IMG/VR virus record: IMGVR_UViG_3300025112_000047
Span: 1 to 41,612 of that record
DNA length: 41,612 bases
From: a virus
Reading direction: 5' to 3' (one strand)
Part shown: in pieces, positions 22,642 to 29,208 of the stretch
Position numbering within the stretch: the first letter of the stretch is position 1
How the letters are laid out: each line of letters starts with the position of its first letter
The notes under the pieces: model-generated
Databases searched by the model: none
What the model was told of the DNA's origin: nothing
Seen by the model: the letters and a program-made list of their open reading frames with translations, nothing else
Translations under genes and position numbers: made by a program

Positions 22642-22955
22642 TTGTCCATCTGTCCAAGATACTGCTCAAACTCTCTATATACTCGGTATAGGTACTATTA
22701 CATGTATAATTACTATTACCCTTACTTTTATAACATAAGTTACTAATATCTTGGACACTTGGACATCTTATTTATACTACTGATATTACTAGTAAAAGTA
22801 CTGTCCAAGATACTGTCCAAGATTTGTCCAAGATTGATTTTCGCGCCCCGCCCCCCGTAGCCAATACTACGCGCGTAGTGAACACTACGCGCGTAGCCTT
22901 TTCTCCGTCCAAGATTGATTTTGTCCATGATCAAAAACACCTATCTTGGCCACTT
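22642..22955. other. Iteron-rich, AT-rich region: probable replication origin
   Basis: The gene-free stretch holds TGTCCAAGAT exactly at 22651, 22802, 22814 and 22825, with 9/10 matches at 22906 and 22922. Inverted copies are at 22748 (exact), 22756-22765 (8/10) and 22943 (9/10). Between the outer groups is a 130-base AT-rich stretch (about 22671-22800), the kind that melts. Two CTACGCGCGTAG palindromes follow. The replication primase/helicase is nearby. The layout matches iteron origins. A frame at 22743-22940 is a by-product of the repeats. Confidence 0.65.
22866..22896. repeat. Twin palindromes CTACGCGCGTAG
   Basis: A perfect 14-bp palindrome at 22866-22879 and its 12-bp core again at 22885-22896, 18 bp apart centre to centre. 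They are likely protein-binding sites inside the origin region. Confidence 0.9.
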
Positions 22956-22965
22956 TGGTAACGAT

Positions 22966-23172
22966 TTATCCGCGCCCCGAAAACAGGTTGTTAGCGGCGT
23001 CAACCGATTCGTCTATAAGGGCCTGGCGGTCGGCTTCGATCTTGCTAGCTTCGCGCGCGTCGATTTGCCCCGCGCCGTCACAAGTAGGGCAGAAAAAAGA
23101 CATCTCTATCGTGTCGTCTATTATCTCCCCACACCCCTGGCAATCGGGGCATTCGGTTTTATCTGTAGCCAT
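22966..23172 (-). CDS. Small DnaJ-type zinc-finger protein
   Basis: 68 residues, GGAAGGA in front. Two CxxC motifs, 'CPDCQGCGE' and 'CPTCDGAGQ', have the CxxCxGxG form of the DnaJ central zinc domain. The C-terminal half is an acidic helix. No J-domain is present. Such stand-alone domains occur in phage replication regions and may mediate protein contacts. A stem (23193-23216) without U-run lies upstream. Confidence 0.65.
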   Translation of the reverse strand: MATDKTECPDCQGCGEIIDDTIEMSFFCPTCDGAGQIDAREASKIEADRQALIDESVDAANNLFSGRG

Positions 23173-23224
23173 GGTTTTAATCCTTCCTAGGTTGCCCCAA
23201 GCCCGGAGGCCTGGGGCGTTTAGT

Positions 23225-23650
23225 TTAAAGGCCTATATCTGATAAGCTCAAATACACCGTGTCAGCGTCCACCTTGCGGGTTAGCCGCCTATGTTCAGCT
23301 CTGAGGTATTTCCCCCAGTCGTCCTGCACATAGCTTATCCCTTCCTCATCATAGCCATAACGTGGCAAGTCGGGCCCCGCCGGCGGACCGGTTTTTACCA
23401 GCGTTTCCTCGCACCGTTTAACTGTCGCCCTGGCTGATATGCCAAGACCCCGGTAGCAGGCTCCGCTGTCCCAACCGGGGCCGCCGCAATCGCTGTACAG
23501 TGTTGCGTCCGATAGCAGGTCGCCCAACTGGTCAACGGTCAAGCTGCACTTATAGCCCCGCGATTGCCACGCGCCGTCGGTTGGTATGTCGAGATCGCGT
23601 TCCATGTGGTCGGTACAGAACGCGCGGGGTATCACAATGTCGTACAACAT
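23225..23650 (-). CDS. Unknown protein with strong own promoter
   Basis: 141 residues from the ATG at 23650 with AAAGGA ahead; the frame is open to 23734 but that part overlaps the promoter. It has several cysteines ('GYKCSLTVDQLGDLLSDATL', 'SDCGGPGWDSGACYRGLG'). It ends 'VDADTVYLSLSDIGL'. No family was recognised. The near-consensus promoter suggests it is made early and in quantity. Confidence 0.6.
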   Translation of the reverse strand: MLYDIVIPRAFCTDHMERDLDIPTDGAWQSRGYKCSLTVDQLGDLLSDATLYSDCGGPGWDSGACYRGLGISARATVKRCEETLVKTGPPAGPDLPRYGYDEEGISYVQDDWGKYLRAEHRRLTRKVDADTVYLSLSDIGL

Positions 23651-23704
23651 GTTTTTTCCTTTTCGATTGTCAAAGAGCGGTACCGTCTTTTTTGACGATA
23701 GAAC

Positions 23705-23734
23705 AGTATACCATAGGTAAATGTTTACTGTCAA
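23705..23734 (-). promoter_or_regulatory. Strong sigma70-type promoter with operator in spacer
   Basis: On the minus strand: TTGACA (23729-23734), 18-bp spacer, TATACT (23705-23710). The spacer contains the GGTAAATGTTTACTG element (23716-23730 on the plus strand). This is the best promoter match in the window. Confidence 0.8.
23716..23730 (+). promoter_or_regulatory. Shared operator-like element, third copy
   Basis: GGTAAATGTTTACTG within the promoter spacer at 23705-23734. GTAAA/TTTAC makes it a near palindrome. See 21065-21079. Confidence 0.5.
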
Positions 23735-23781
23735 CCTTTTATTTTTTCGGCAGTTTTCTGCGGTTCTCTCGCGCCCCTATT

Positions 23782-26196
23782 TTACTCGACCGGCGCGATT
23801 AGTTTGCGGCGCATCTCGGCCAGGTCGGGCGCCGGCCGCAAGCTGCCCGCGCCCCCGCCTATCGAATCCACATATTCTTTTATATGCTTCACGCTAGTTG
23901 TCTCTCCCACCACATATCCCGAACTTTGGTGCTGGAGTACGTGTTCGCGTTCGCCGGCACCCCCGCCCCGGCGCACCCGTATGCGTAGCCCCCGCCGGCC
24001 TTCTGGCCCCATGGGGTCGCGATAGCCTATAGCCCTAAGCGCTGAAGTCACCCGCCGCGTGCCCGTCTGACTTACAAACGCCATAGGGTCTAAGCTTCTA
24101 ACGTCTGCAAGAACCATTTGCACGGTCACAAAATCGGGGAAGCCGCCAGTGTCGCCGGCCGCGTCTTCCATCCAGTTCCTGACCGCCACCTCGCTACCGT
24201 ACCGTGTTGTTTCGATCATTACGTTCTTAGCTTCTGTACTCGGCGCATATGTATTGTCAAACGCGCTAAGGTCGCGCGCGCAGCACCACTGGTACAAAGC
24301 CGCGATATTTGCCGGGTCCGCCGCCCATTCAGCCACTCCCTTATAGTACTCGCGCTCGCGCGGTGCGCCGCAATTGAGCACGACTATGCGCCGGTCATTA
24401 TCTGGAATTGGGATCGCGTCGACGTGATTAGTCGCCATCCAATAGGTCGCGCAAGTATGGACCTCAATGGGACGCCCATACTTGACCGCCATTATTTCTG
24501 TCCGCGGCCGGGGGTCAACAAGCTCTTTAAGCCTGTTATACACGTTATGCTGCTCTTTTTGGGTGGCCTCGCTGACAGACGGTAGTTCTTCGATGCAGTG
24601 TAATACCCGAGCGGCCCAGTCGCCTTTATACTGCGCCATGTTCGACCCCCCGAAAACCGCACCTTGTGGTAATAGCCCAGCGTTGCGCGCGCCCATGAGT
24701 TTTATAAGTATGTCGAATAGCACGCCTTTGCCCACGCCGCCCAATTCATCCACCAACAAGACGGCGGGGGTGGGCGTTTCAGGGTGCCGCGCTTTGTACG
24801 CCATGTTATCCATCGCCCACGCGCGGTCGTCGGCGTCGGGGAGCAGCCCCGCGATGAAGTCGTGGAAGACTGCGCAGCTGCCTTCCTCCGGCTGGTCATG
24901 CGCCGCGCGCTTAAAATAATTTTTAATAATTTTTCCGCGCTCATCTTCATATAGAGGGTACGCCTTATCTGGTCTGTAGCCCATGTGATCGACCTGGACC
25001 AAGTTTTCTGAGGCCGCCCAGAAATCCACCGGGCTGACGAGCGTTCCGGCCGTCGCCGGCCGGTCGCCGTCCGCCATGCGGCAAGCCCACCGGGTATTTT
25101 GTGTCTTGAAGCCGACCCAGGGAATTTGGCCGCTTTGAGGATTGTCGTTGTCGATCTCAATCGCTGTATGCGACGCGGCGTGATATGCGTACTGCGCCAG
25201 TAGCTCAGATGCCCTGTCCTGTACGGTTATGGTCATAGCGGGCGCTGGTACCCCGGCCTCGTCGCGCAGGGCTAGCATGGCGTCCTTGAGGCCCTCGGGG
25301 CCCTCAGGTGGCAGGGGCTTGAAACGCTCTTCGTGATAGCTTATGCCAGTCATGGTGTCGTGAATGCACACGCCGCCATGGTGATCGAGGCTCAGGAGCC
25401 CCCTATCAGTGTTTTTGGCCACGGGGCCGTCAAGCCAGGACATTGAAACACTAGCGTTTGGTATAGTCGTGTGCTCAGAGCGTAAGTCTTCCAGACAGCG
25501 GATAGCGTCCTCGTCACCTTTCCACGCAAACCGGTGCTCGTCGTTTAGCACGTACTCGCGAACTGCCATCGATTCGCCCGCGCCTTCGCGCGTCAATAAC
25601 TCGAAACCCTGCACGTCCAGCCAGCGCGTCGTGAAGTCCACAATCTCGAAAACCCGGGTTTTAGGGATCATAGGTAATTTGGCCAGCGGCACGTTTAATG
25701 GCGTATAATCAACCTCGCCTTCGACCCATCCATAATCCACGTTTTCCGAATGAGGTCCGAACGCCCCAAACTGGCGCGGCGAGCCCCCGCCGAAAACTTC
25801 AAGCATGGCACCTTTCTCTTCGTCCTCCCGGTCATGGTAGACCGGCGTGGCGATCCGATTGAAGAGCTCGTCGCAACGCAAAAACCACGCCTCTTTTTGG
25901 CCGCTACCCGTCCGCGCTACGGCCTGTTCTAGCTCGGGGAAAGCCTCCACAATCGCGTCGATCAAATCCACGGTACTGGCGTCGTCTATGTCGAGGTCGA
26001 ACGCAATCAGACCATCTTGAAGGCGTATGCCGGTAGTATGAGCCCCGTGCATGCGCTCCCACGACCGTATTTCGGCCTCATTTACCTCGACTTTTTGCCA
26101 GCCCGGTAAGTTAGGGCGCTTAAATGTGTTGGGAAGGGGCGTATAGCCGTTAGCGAGTAGTTGTAATCTTAAATCGGTTAGCGTAGAATCGGACAC
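23782..26196 (-). CDS. Primase-polymerase / SF3 helicase replication protein
   Basis: 804 residues from GTG at 26196, chosen because AGGAGG stands seven bases before it; the open frame reaches 26235 without such a site. The N-terminal AEP (PrimPol) domain has the metal-binding 'FDLDID' (Asp67, Asp69) and 'RQFGAFGPH' near 142. The C-terminal SF3 helicase has Walker A 'ELGGVGKG' (about 484-491), Walker B 'VLHCIEE' with Glu-Glu at 536-537, and the sensor 'ATNH' near 589. Known role: it synthesises primers and unwinds DNA at an iteron origin. The candidate origin lies about 0.8 kb downstream. Confidence 0.9.
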   Translation of the reverse strand: MSDSTLTDLRLQLLANGYTPLPNTFKRPNLPGWQKVEVNEAEIRSWERMHGAHTTGIRLQDGLIAFDLDIDDASTVDLIDAIVEAFPELEQAVARTGSGQKEAWFLRCDELFNRIATPVYHDREDEEKGAMLEVFGGGSPRQFGAFGPHSENVDYGWVEGEVDYTPLNVPLAKLPMIPKTRVFEIVDFTTRWLDVQGFELLTREGAGESMAVREYVLNDEHRFAWKGDEDAIRCLEDLRSEHTTIPNASVSMSWLDGPVAKNTDRGLLSLDHHGGVCIHDTMTGISYHEERFKPLPPEGPEGLKDAMLALRDEAGVPAPAMTITVQDRASELLAQYAYHAASHTAIEIDNDNPQSGQIPWVGFKTQNTRWACRMADGDRPATAGTLVSPVDFWAASENLVQVDHMGYRPDKAYPLYEDERGKIIKNYFKRAAHDQPEEGSCAVFHDFIAGLLPDADDRAWAMDNMAYKARHPETPTPAVLLVDELGGVGKGVLFDILIKLMGARNAGLLPQGAVFGGSNMAQYKGDWAARVLHCIEELPSVSEATQKEQHNVYNRLKELVDPRPRTEIMAVKYGRPIEVHTCATYWMATNHVDAIPIPDNDRRIVVLNCGAPREREYYKGVAEWAADPANIAALYQWCCARDLSAFDNTYAPSTEAKNVMIETTRYGSEVAVRNWMEDAAGDTGGFPDFVTVQMVLADVRSLDPMAFVSQTGTRRVTSALRAIGYRDPMGPEGRRGLRIRVRRGGGAGEREHVLQHQSSGYVVGETTSVKHIKEYVDSIGGGAGSLRPAPDLAEMRRKLIAPVE

Positions 26197-26238
26197 AGTG
26201 GTTCCTCCTGGGCTGCTATAGTACGGCTTACACACTCT

Positions 26239-26268
26239 CCCCGGCGGCTAACACCGCCGGGGTTTTTT
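26239..26268 (+). terminator. Plus-strand intrinsic terminator inside a minus-strand operon
   Basis: Perfect 9-bp stem (26239-26247 with 26254-26262), six-base loop, then six T on the plus strand only. No plus-strand gene lies upstream for over 6 kb, so it would stop antisense transcription. On the minus-strand RNA the hairpin lies between two genes without a U-run. Confidence 0.8.
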
Positions 26269-26272
26269 ATGG

Positions 26273-26923
26273 TCATACTTGATTGCCGCCGTCTTCGATC
26301 TCGTCTGCGATCTCGGCCGCAATTTCGTCTGTTTCCGTCCCTGCATTTATATAAGTGCTGAGATCAAGCACATTTTTAGCCGCGGTCAACGTCTCTGTCG
26401 TAAAATCAGCAGCCGACAGCGGCATGCCCAGAGGCATTTCCAGTTGGTTGTCTTCAACCTCATAAGCCTCACGGTCGTCTGTGCCGATGCCACGGGCCTC
26501 GTAGGCCACTAAAATAGCCAAACAGCAAGCGGCATGCCACAGGTGGCTATGACCGCTCTCCATGTCGATGTCCTCGCCGCCTTGCCACGCCCATACGTGC
26601 CGTTGCAGCGCGGCAAAATAGATGCCCCACTCTACGCCCTCTTCCCAGCCGCGCTCGGCAAACTTTTTGGCGCCGTGAGCCATAACTGTGCCCATTGCCG
26701 TCATAATTTCGGGCGGTATGAGGTCCATGCGCGGCTTGTCTGGGTGGGCTTTGGCGTGTTTGTCCACTACGGCGTCTAGCTTGTCTTTTAACACACCGCC
26801 TTCATCGAGGTGCTTCTCACAGCACTGAAAACAATACCATCGTTTCCCTCCGACCATACACTCGTCGTTTATATTCGTGGTTTCTCCACAGCCAACGCAA
26901 TTAAATTGTCCAGATGCAGGCAT
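26273..26923 (-). CDS. MazZ-like dATP/dGTP diphosphohydrolase with N-terminal zinc motif
   Basis: 216 residues. Residues 9-34 hold two CxxC pairs ('CVGCG', 'CFQCC') forming a likely zinc knuckle. Residues 63-145 match the dATP/dGTP diphosphohydrolase (DUF5664) family: 'MAHGAKKFAERGWEEG' then 'ALQRHVWAWQGGEDIDMESG' then 'HSHLWHAACCLAIL', with Glu, Asp and His as metal ligands. Known members cut dGTP or dATP and in some phages feed 2-aminoadenine synthesis. PurZ, the partner needed for that, is absent here, so pool adjustment is more likely. Confidence 0.78.
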   Translation of the reverse strand: MPASGQFNCVGCGETTNINDECMVGGKRWYCFQCCEKHLDEGGVLKDKLDAVVDKHAKAHPDKPRMDLIPPEIMTAMGTVMAHGAKKFAERGWEEGVEWGIYFAALQRHVWAWQGGEDIDMESGHSHLWHAACCLAILVAYEARGIGTDDREAYEVEDNQLEMPLGMPLSAADFTTETLTAAKNVLDLSTYINAGTETDEIAAEIADEIEDGGNQV

Positions 26924-26965
26924 GTTTTTAACTTTCTACTAGGCTAATTGGGGGGCGTAATTATC

Positions 26966-27166
26966 TTACATCGACGCCTGGAGCGCAAGCAGCGTCTCGT
27001 ATTCCGCGCGCTCGATCTCTACTGTGATCCAAGTATGTCCACAGTCGTCCGCGCCGCACCGCCGACGGCGTTGATGCTCACCCCGCACAATCCGCGTGTC
27101 ATAAACTTCAACGATATTCTCTCCGCAGTTTGGGCAGAATTGGGTAGCGCTTTCGGTCTTTCTCAT
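26966..27166 (-). CDS. Zinc-ribbon protein (NrdR-like N-terminal type)
   Basis: 66 residues. The pattern 'CPNCGENIVEVYDTRIVRGE' then 'HQRRRRCGADDCGHTWITVE' is the zinc ribbon at the front of NrdR repressors (CxxCG, V-x-D-x-R, RRRRxC, CxxxW/F-x-T-x-E). The ATP-cone half is missing. Start overlaps the previous gene (ATGA). A DNA-binding or protein-contact role is likely. Confidence 0.65.
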   Translation of the reverse strand: MRKTESATQFCPNCGENIVEVYDTRIVRGEHQRRRRCGADDCGHTWITVEIERAEYETLLALQASM

Positions 27167-27363
27167 GGTTTGGGTTCCTTTGTTGTTTCTATTTTAGCCA
27201 CGGTCATATTAAATTCTTGAGACTCCCCATCGTCGTAGCCAAATTCGGAGTCAATTGTACCGTGGATGACCACCGAAATTTTATCTCTTTTGAAGAGAGC
27301 TTTTCGCAGTGCTACGCGGCCGTTTTTAACGTCCAGCAGGGCGTAGGTGCTTTGGAGTTTCAT
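27163..27363 (-). CDS. Small beta-rich protein, unknown function
   Basis: 66 residues ('YALLDVKNGRVALRKALFKR', 'KISVVIHGTIDSEFGYDDG'). No family was recognised. It starts one base after the stop of the polymerase C-half gene and couples to the zinc-ribbon gene. It is part of the replication operon. Confidence 0.5.
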   Translation of the reverse strand: MKLQSTYALLDVKNGRVALRKALFKRDKISVVIHGTIDSEFGYDDGESQEFNMTVAKIETTKEPKP

Positions 27364-27364
27364 T

Positions 27365-28330
27365 CTATACCGCCTTTGAGTAAAACCAGTTTTCAGTCGT
27401 TTCAGCCGCTAACGGCAGCCCTTCGGCCCAATCCGGCACGTATTCCATCTCAGCCGTTAACTCAGCTTTGACATTATCGGCGCGATCTTCGGGGCACTCC
27501 GCGATCAATTCATCGTGCGTATGCCCTACCAGATCGATCCACATATTATTGTTTTCGCACCGACGGATCGCGTCGCGCAGTAACGACGCCGCAGTGGCCT
27601 GCGTAACGTTCTCGGCCAGTATGCCGTGCCACATAGTTGTGCGAGTGTGACCTGACTGGTATCTCAATTTGTACTCAACCAGCTCGTCGCCATATTCGTC
27701 CTCGGTGACGACACGGTCGGTTTTTAGCGCGGGGTAGGTCAGAGCCCGCCCACAGGGCAGGAACATAAACATCGTACCAAACAAATATTTGGGCCGGTAT
27801 ACAAAGGTGACCCGCCCCGCTTTGAACTGTGAATTAGGTGACCGGCGGGCGTTTTGGAAAGCCTCGCCAAGCTGCGACCAAAAATTTGTCGCCCACTTAT
27901 TATTCTTGCGCCAGGTATCAACCACCCGGTTTGTTAGAGCCGCGTCGAGGCTCAAGCCATACGCGGCAGCCATCGAGGCCAGCGCGCCTACCCCGCCGCC
28001 GAAGCCCAAAGCCAGCTCGGCCACTTTACCTACTTGCCGCTCTTCTTTACTGACCTTAGCCGGGTCTACAGCATAAATGTCGCCAGCTGCGATTTCGTAC
28101 AGTCCCGGCAGATTGGGGTCGGCGTCACAGCTCTCAAATAGCTCTAGTCTGTGTTGCCCCGGCGTGCCCGCGAGCCACGGCAGAACCCGGGCCTCGATTG
28201 CGCTCCAGTCACTCCATACGAGCGTGTTGCCCGGGCCGGCGATCAGCATGGGGCGGATCAGCCGTGATAATGCGCGGGGAGCAGACCCGAATTTGGCCTC
28301 AAACTTGTCTATGACTAAAGCGTTAATCAA
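27365..28330 (-). CDS. DNA polymerase I (family A), C-terminal palm/fingers half
   Basis: 321 residues, TTG start at 28330 with GGAGGAG seven bases ahead. All three polymerase motifs are present: A 'WSDWSAIEARVLPWLAG' (Asp41), B 'ERQVGKVAELALGFGGG' (Arg98, Lys102) and C 'VGHTHDELIAE' (His272, Asp273, Glu274). The exonuclease, thumb and the 'GRFSS' segment are missing; they are in the gene at 31279-32520 on the other strand. Intact relatives are about 750-800 residues; the two halves add to 734. The start overlaps the VRR-NUC gene end, so the half is properly translated, not a fragment left by chance. Confidence 0.9.
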   Translation of the reverse strand: MINALVIDKFEAKFGSAPRALSRLIRPMLIAGPGNTLVWSDWSAIEARVLPWLAGTPGQHRLELFESCDADPNLPGLYEIAAGDIYAVDPAKVSKEERQVGKVAELALGFGGGVGALASMAAAYGLSLDAALTNRVVDTWRKNNKWATNFWSQLGEAFQNARRSPNSQFKAGRVTFVYRPKYLFGTMFMFLPCGRALTYPALKTDRVVTEDEYGDELVEYKLRYQSGHTRTTMWHGILAENVTQATAASLLRDAIRRCENNNMWIDLVGHTHDELIAECPEDRADNVKAELTAEMEYVPDWAEGLPLAAETTENWFYSKAV

Positions 28331-28640
28331 TGAATATCTCCTCCAAATGCTTGACCATATAGTTGATCCAGTTATCCACTGCTTCGATAGTCCACATGTG
28401 TTCGACCCTGTGCTGCAAATCTTGCAGCCTTATCGCTCTTAACTCCTGCGCGCGGCTGAGACGCCCGTGCATGGTTTTCAGCTCGACAAAATAAATCTCA
28501 CCTTGCGGCAGTATGACAAGCCGGTCGGGCCAACCGCGTCGGCCCTTAACCTCAAGCTTCAACGCTTCACCGCCGAGCTTTGTCTCGACCTGATCCACAA
28601 AATAAGCTTCGATTTGTTTTTCGAGTATTTTTTTCGCCAT
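28323..28640 (-). CDS. VRR-NUC domain nuclease
   Basis: 105 residues, the normal size of stand-alone phage VRR-NUC proteins. Seen: 'EKQIEAYFVDQVETKLGGEA' then 'KLEVKGRRGWPDRLVILPQG' then 'EIYFVELKTMHGRLS', giving the PD-(D/E)xK core: Glu near the start, Asp in 'PDR', and E-x-K in 'VELK'. The 'GWPDR' loop is the family signature. The family has Holliday-junction or flap nuclease activity. It is the first gene of the minus-strand replication unit, overlapping the polymerase C-half. Confidence 0.88.
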   Translation of the reverse strand: MAKKILEKQIEAYFVDQVETKLGGEALKLEVKGRRGWPDRLVILPQGEIYFVELKTMHGRLSRAQELRAIRLQDLQHRVEHMWTIEAVDNWINYMVKHLEEIFID

Positions 28641-28771
28641 GGAGCCTTCCTACAGTGAGCAAGTAAATCGCCATTTTTGTCTCTTCGTACATCCATGTAA
28701 TTTACCCTTGACTTGCGAAAAGCGTGGGCCCAAAATGAGCCCATCGCAACGAAAAGTCAACAGGTGATGTC
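28641..28771. other. Divergent promoter region between the replication units
   Basis: 131 bp between the VRR-NUC start (minus) and the first plus-strand gene. It carries the plus promoter at 28708-28736. A minus promoter is expected but none stands out. Confidence 0.6.
28708..28736 (+). promoter_or_regulatory. Promoter of the plus-strand replication operon
   Basis: TTGACT (28708-28713), 17-bp spacer, CAAAAT (28731-28736), 35 bases before the ATG at 28772. Confidence 0.6.
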
Positions 28772-28897
28772 ATGGCCCCCCGGCATTTCAAGCTAGCTTA
28801 CTTCATATGCGCGGCAGCATATGTAGCCATTGTTGGATTTTTAATAGGTATGTTTGTGACAGCGACCGTGCGTTGGCTAGACGAGTTGCTAATGTGA
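28772..28897 (+). CDS. 41-residue membrane protein
   Basis: The ATG at 28772 has AGGTGA ahead. Hydrophobic 'LAYFICAAAYVAIVGFLIGM' forms one membrane span; a short tail 'RWLDELLM' follows. The stop overlaps the next start (TGATG). Not recognised; a small early inner-membrane protein. Confidence 0.5.
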   Translation: MAPRHFKLAYFICAAAYVAIVGFLIGMFVTATVRWLDELLM

Positions 28898-29208
28898 TGG
28901 CAGTGGACCCCCGACGTTTAATTACTGCTTTCCGCGCGCAAGACGTTCACCGCGTTGTTCGCGGTATCGTTACTTCGGTGACACCGAGAGGATGGAACGA
29001 ATTGGAAAATAATCAGGCTATGCTAGCCTTAAAAGCACTATCTAGAGAAAAGCAACAGCCGTACAACGTATACAAGCGTCGTAAATATACCACCTCGGAA
29101 GAGGCACACCTGCGGCTGTCGGACGTGGCGAATGAACTTGGCATGACAATTTCGGAGGTCGTTGAGGCACTGATTTTGTCGGGCATACCGGAGGCGAACG
29201 AGAAATGA
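28897..29208 (+). CDS. Small protein containing the capsid-derived 41-bp repeat
   Basis: 103 residues from the ATG at 28897 (TGATG coupling). Residues 12-25 ('FRAQDVHRVVRGIV') are encoded by the 41-bp copy of capsid DNA, read in the opposite sense to the capsid gene. The C-terminal part 'LRLSDVANELGMTISEVVEA' is an HTH-like or helical segment and looks like the ancestral protein. Because 41 is not a multiple of three, the insert must have changed frame or given the gene a new front. Its last codons overlap the next gene (ATGA). Confidence 0.5.
   Translation: MAVDPRRLITAFRAQDVHRVVRGIVTSVTPRGWNELENNQAMLALKALSREKQQPYNVYKRRKYTTSEEAHLRLSDVANELGMTISEVVEALILSGIPEANEK
28931..28971. repeat. 41-bp exact repeat, early-operon copy
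   Basis: Identical, same orientation, to 8050-8090 inside the capsid gene. It contains an ACCGCG/CGCGGT hairpin with a TTGTT loop (28949-28965). RNA from the plus-strand operon is perfectly complementary to the capsid mRNA over this stretch. Confidence 0.97.

Noticed and set aside
22743-22940. 65-codon minus-strand frame in the iteron region
   Set aside because: It consists of translated repeats (repeated 'INLG' and 'SILDS') and has no ribosome site.
26273-28330. 2-aminoadenine (Z) genome hypothesis
   Set aside because: MazZ-like gene alone is not enough; no PurZ (adenylosuccinate synthetase-like) or DatZ gene is visible in the genome.
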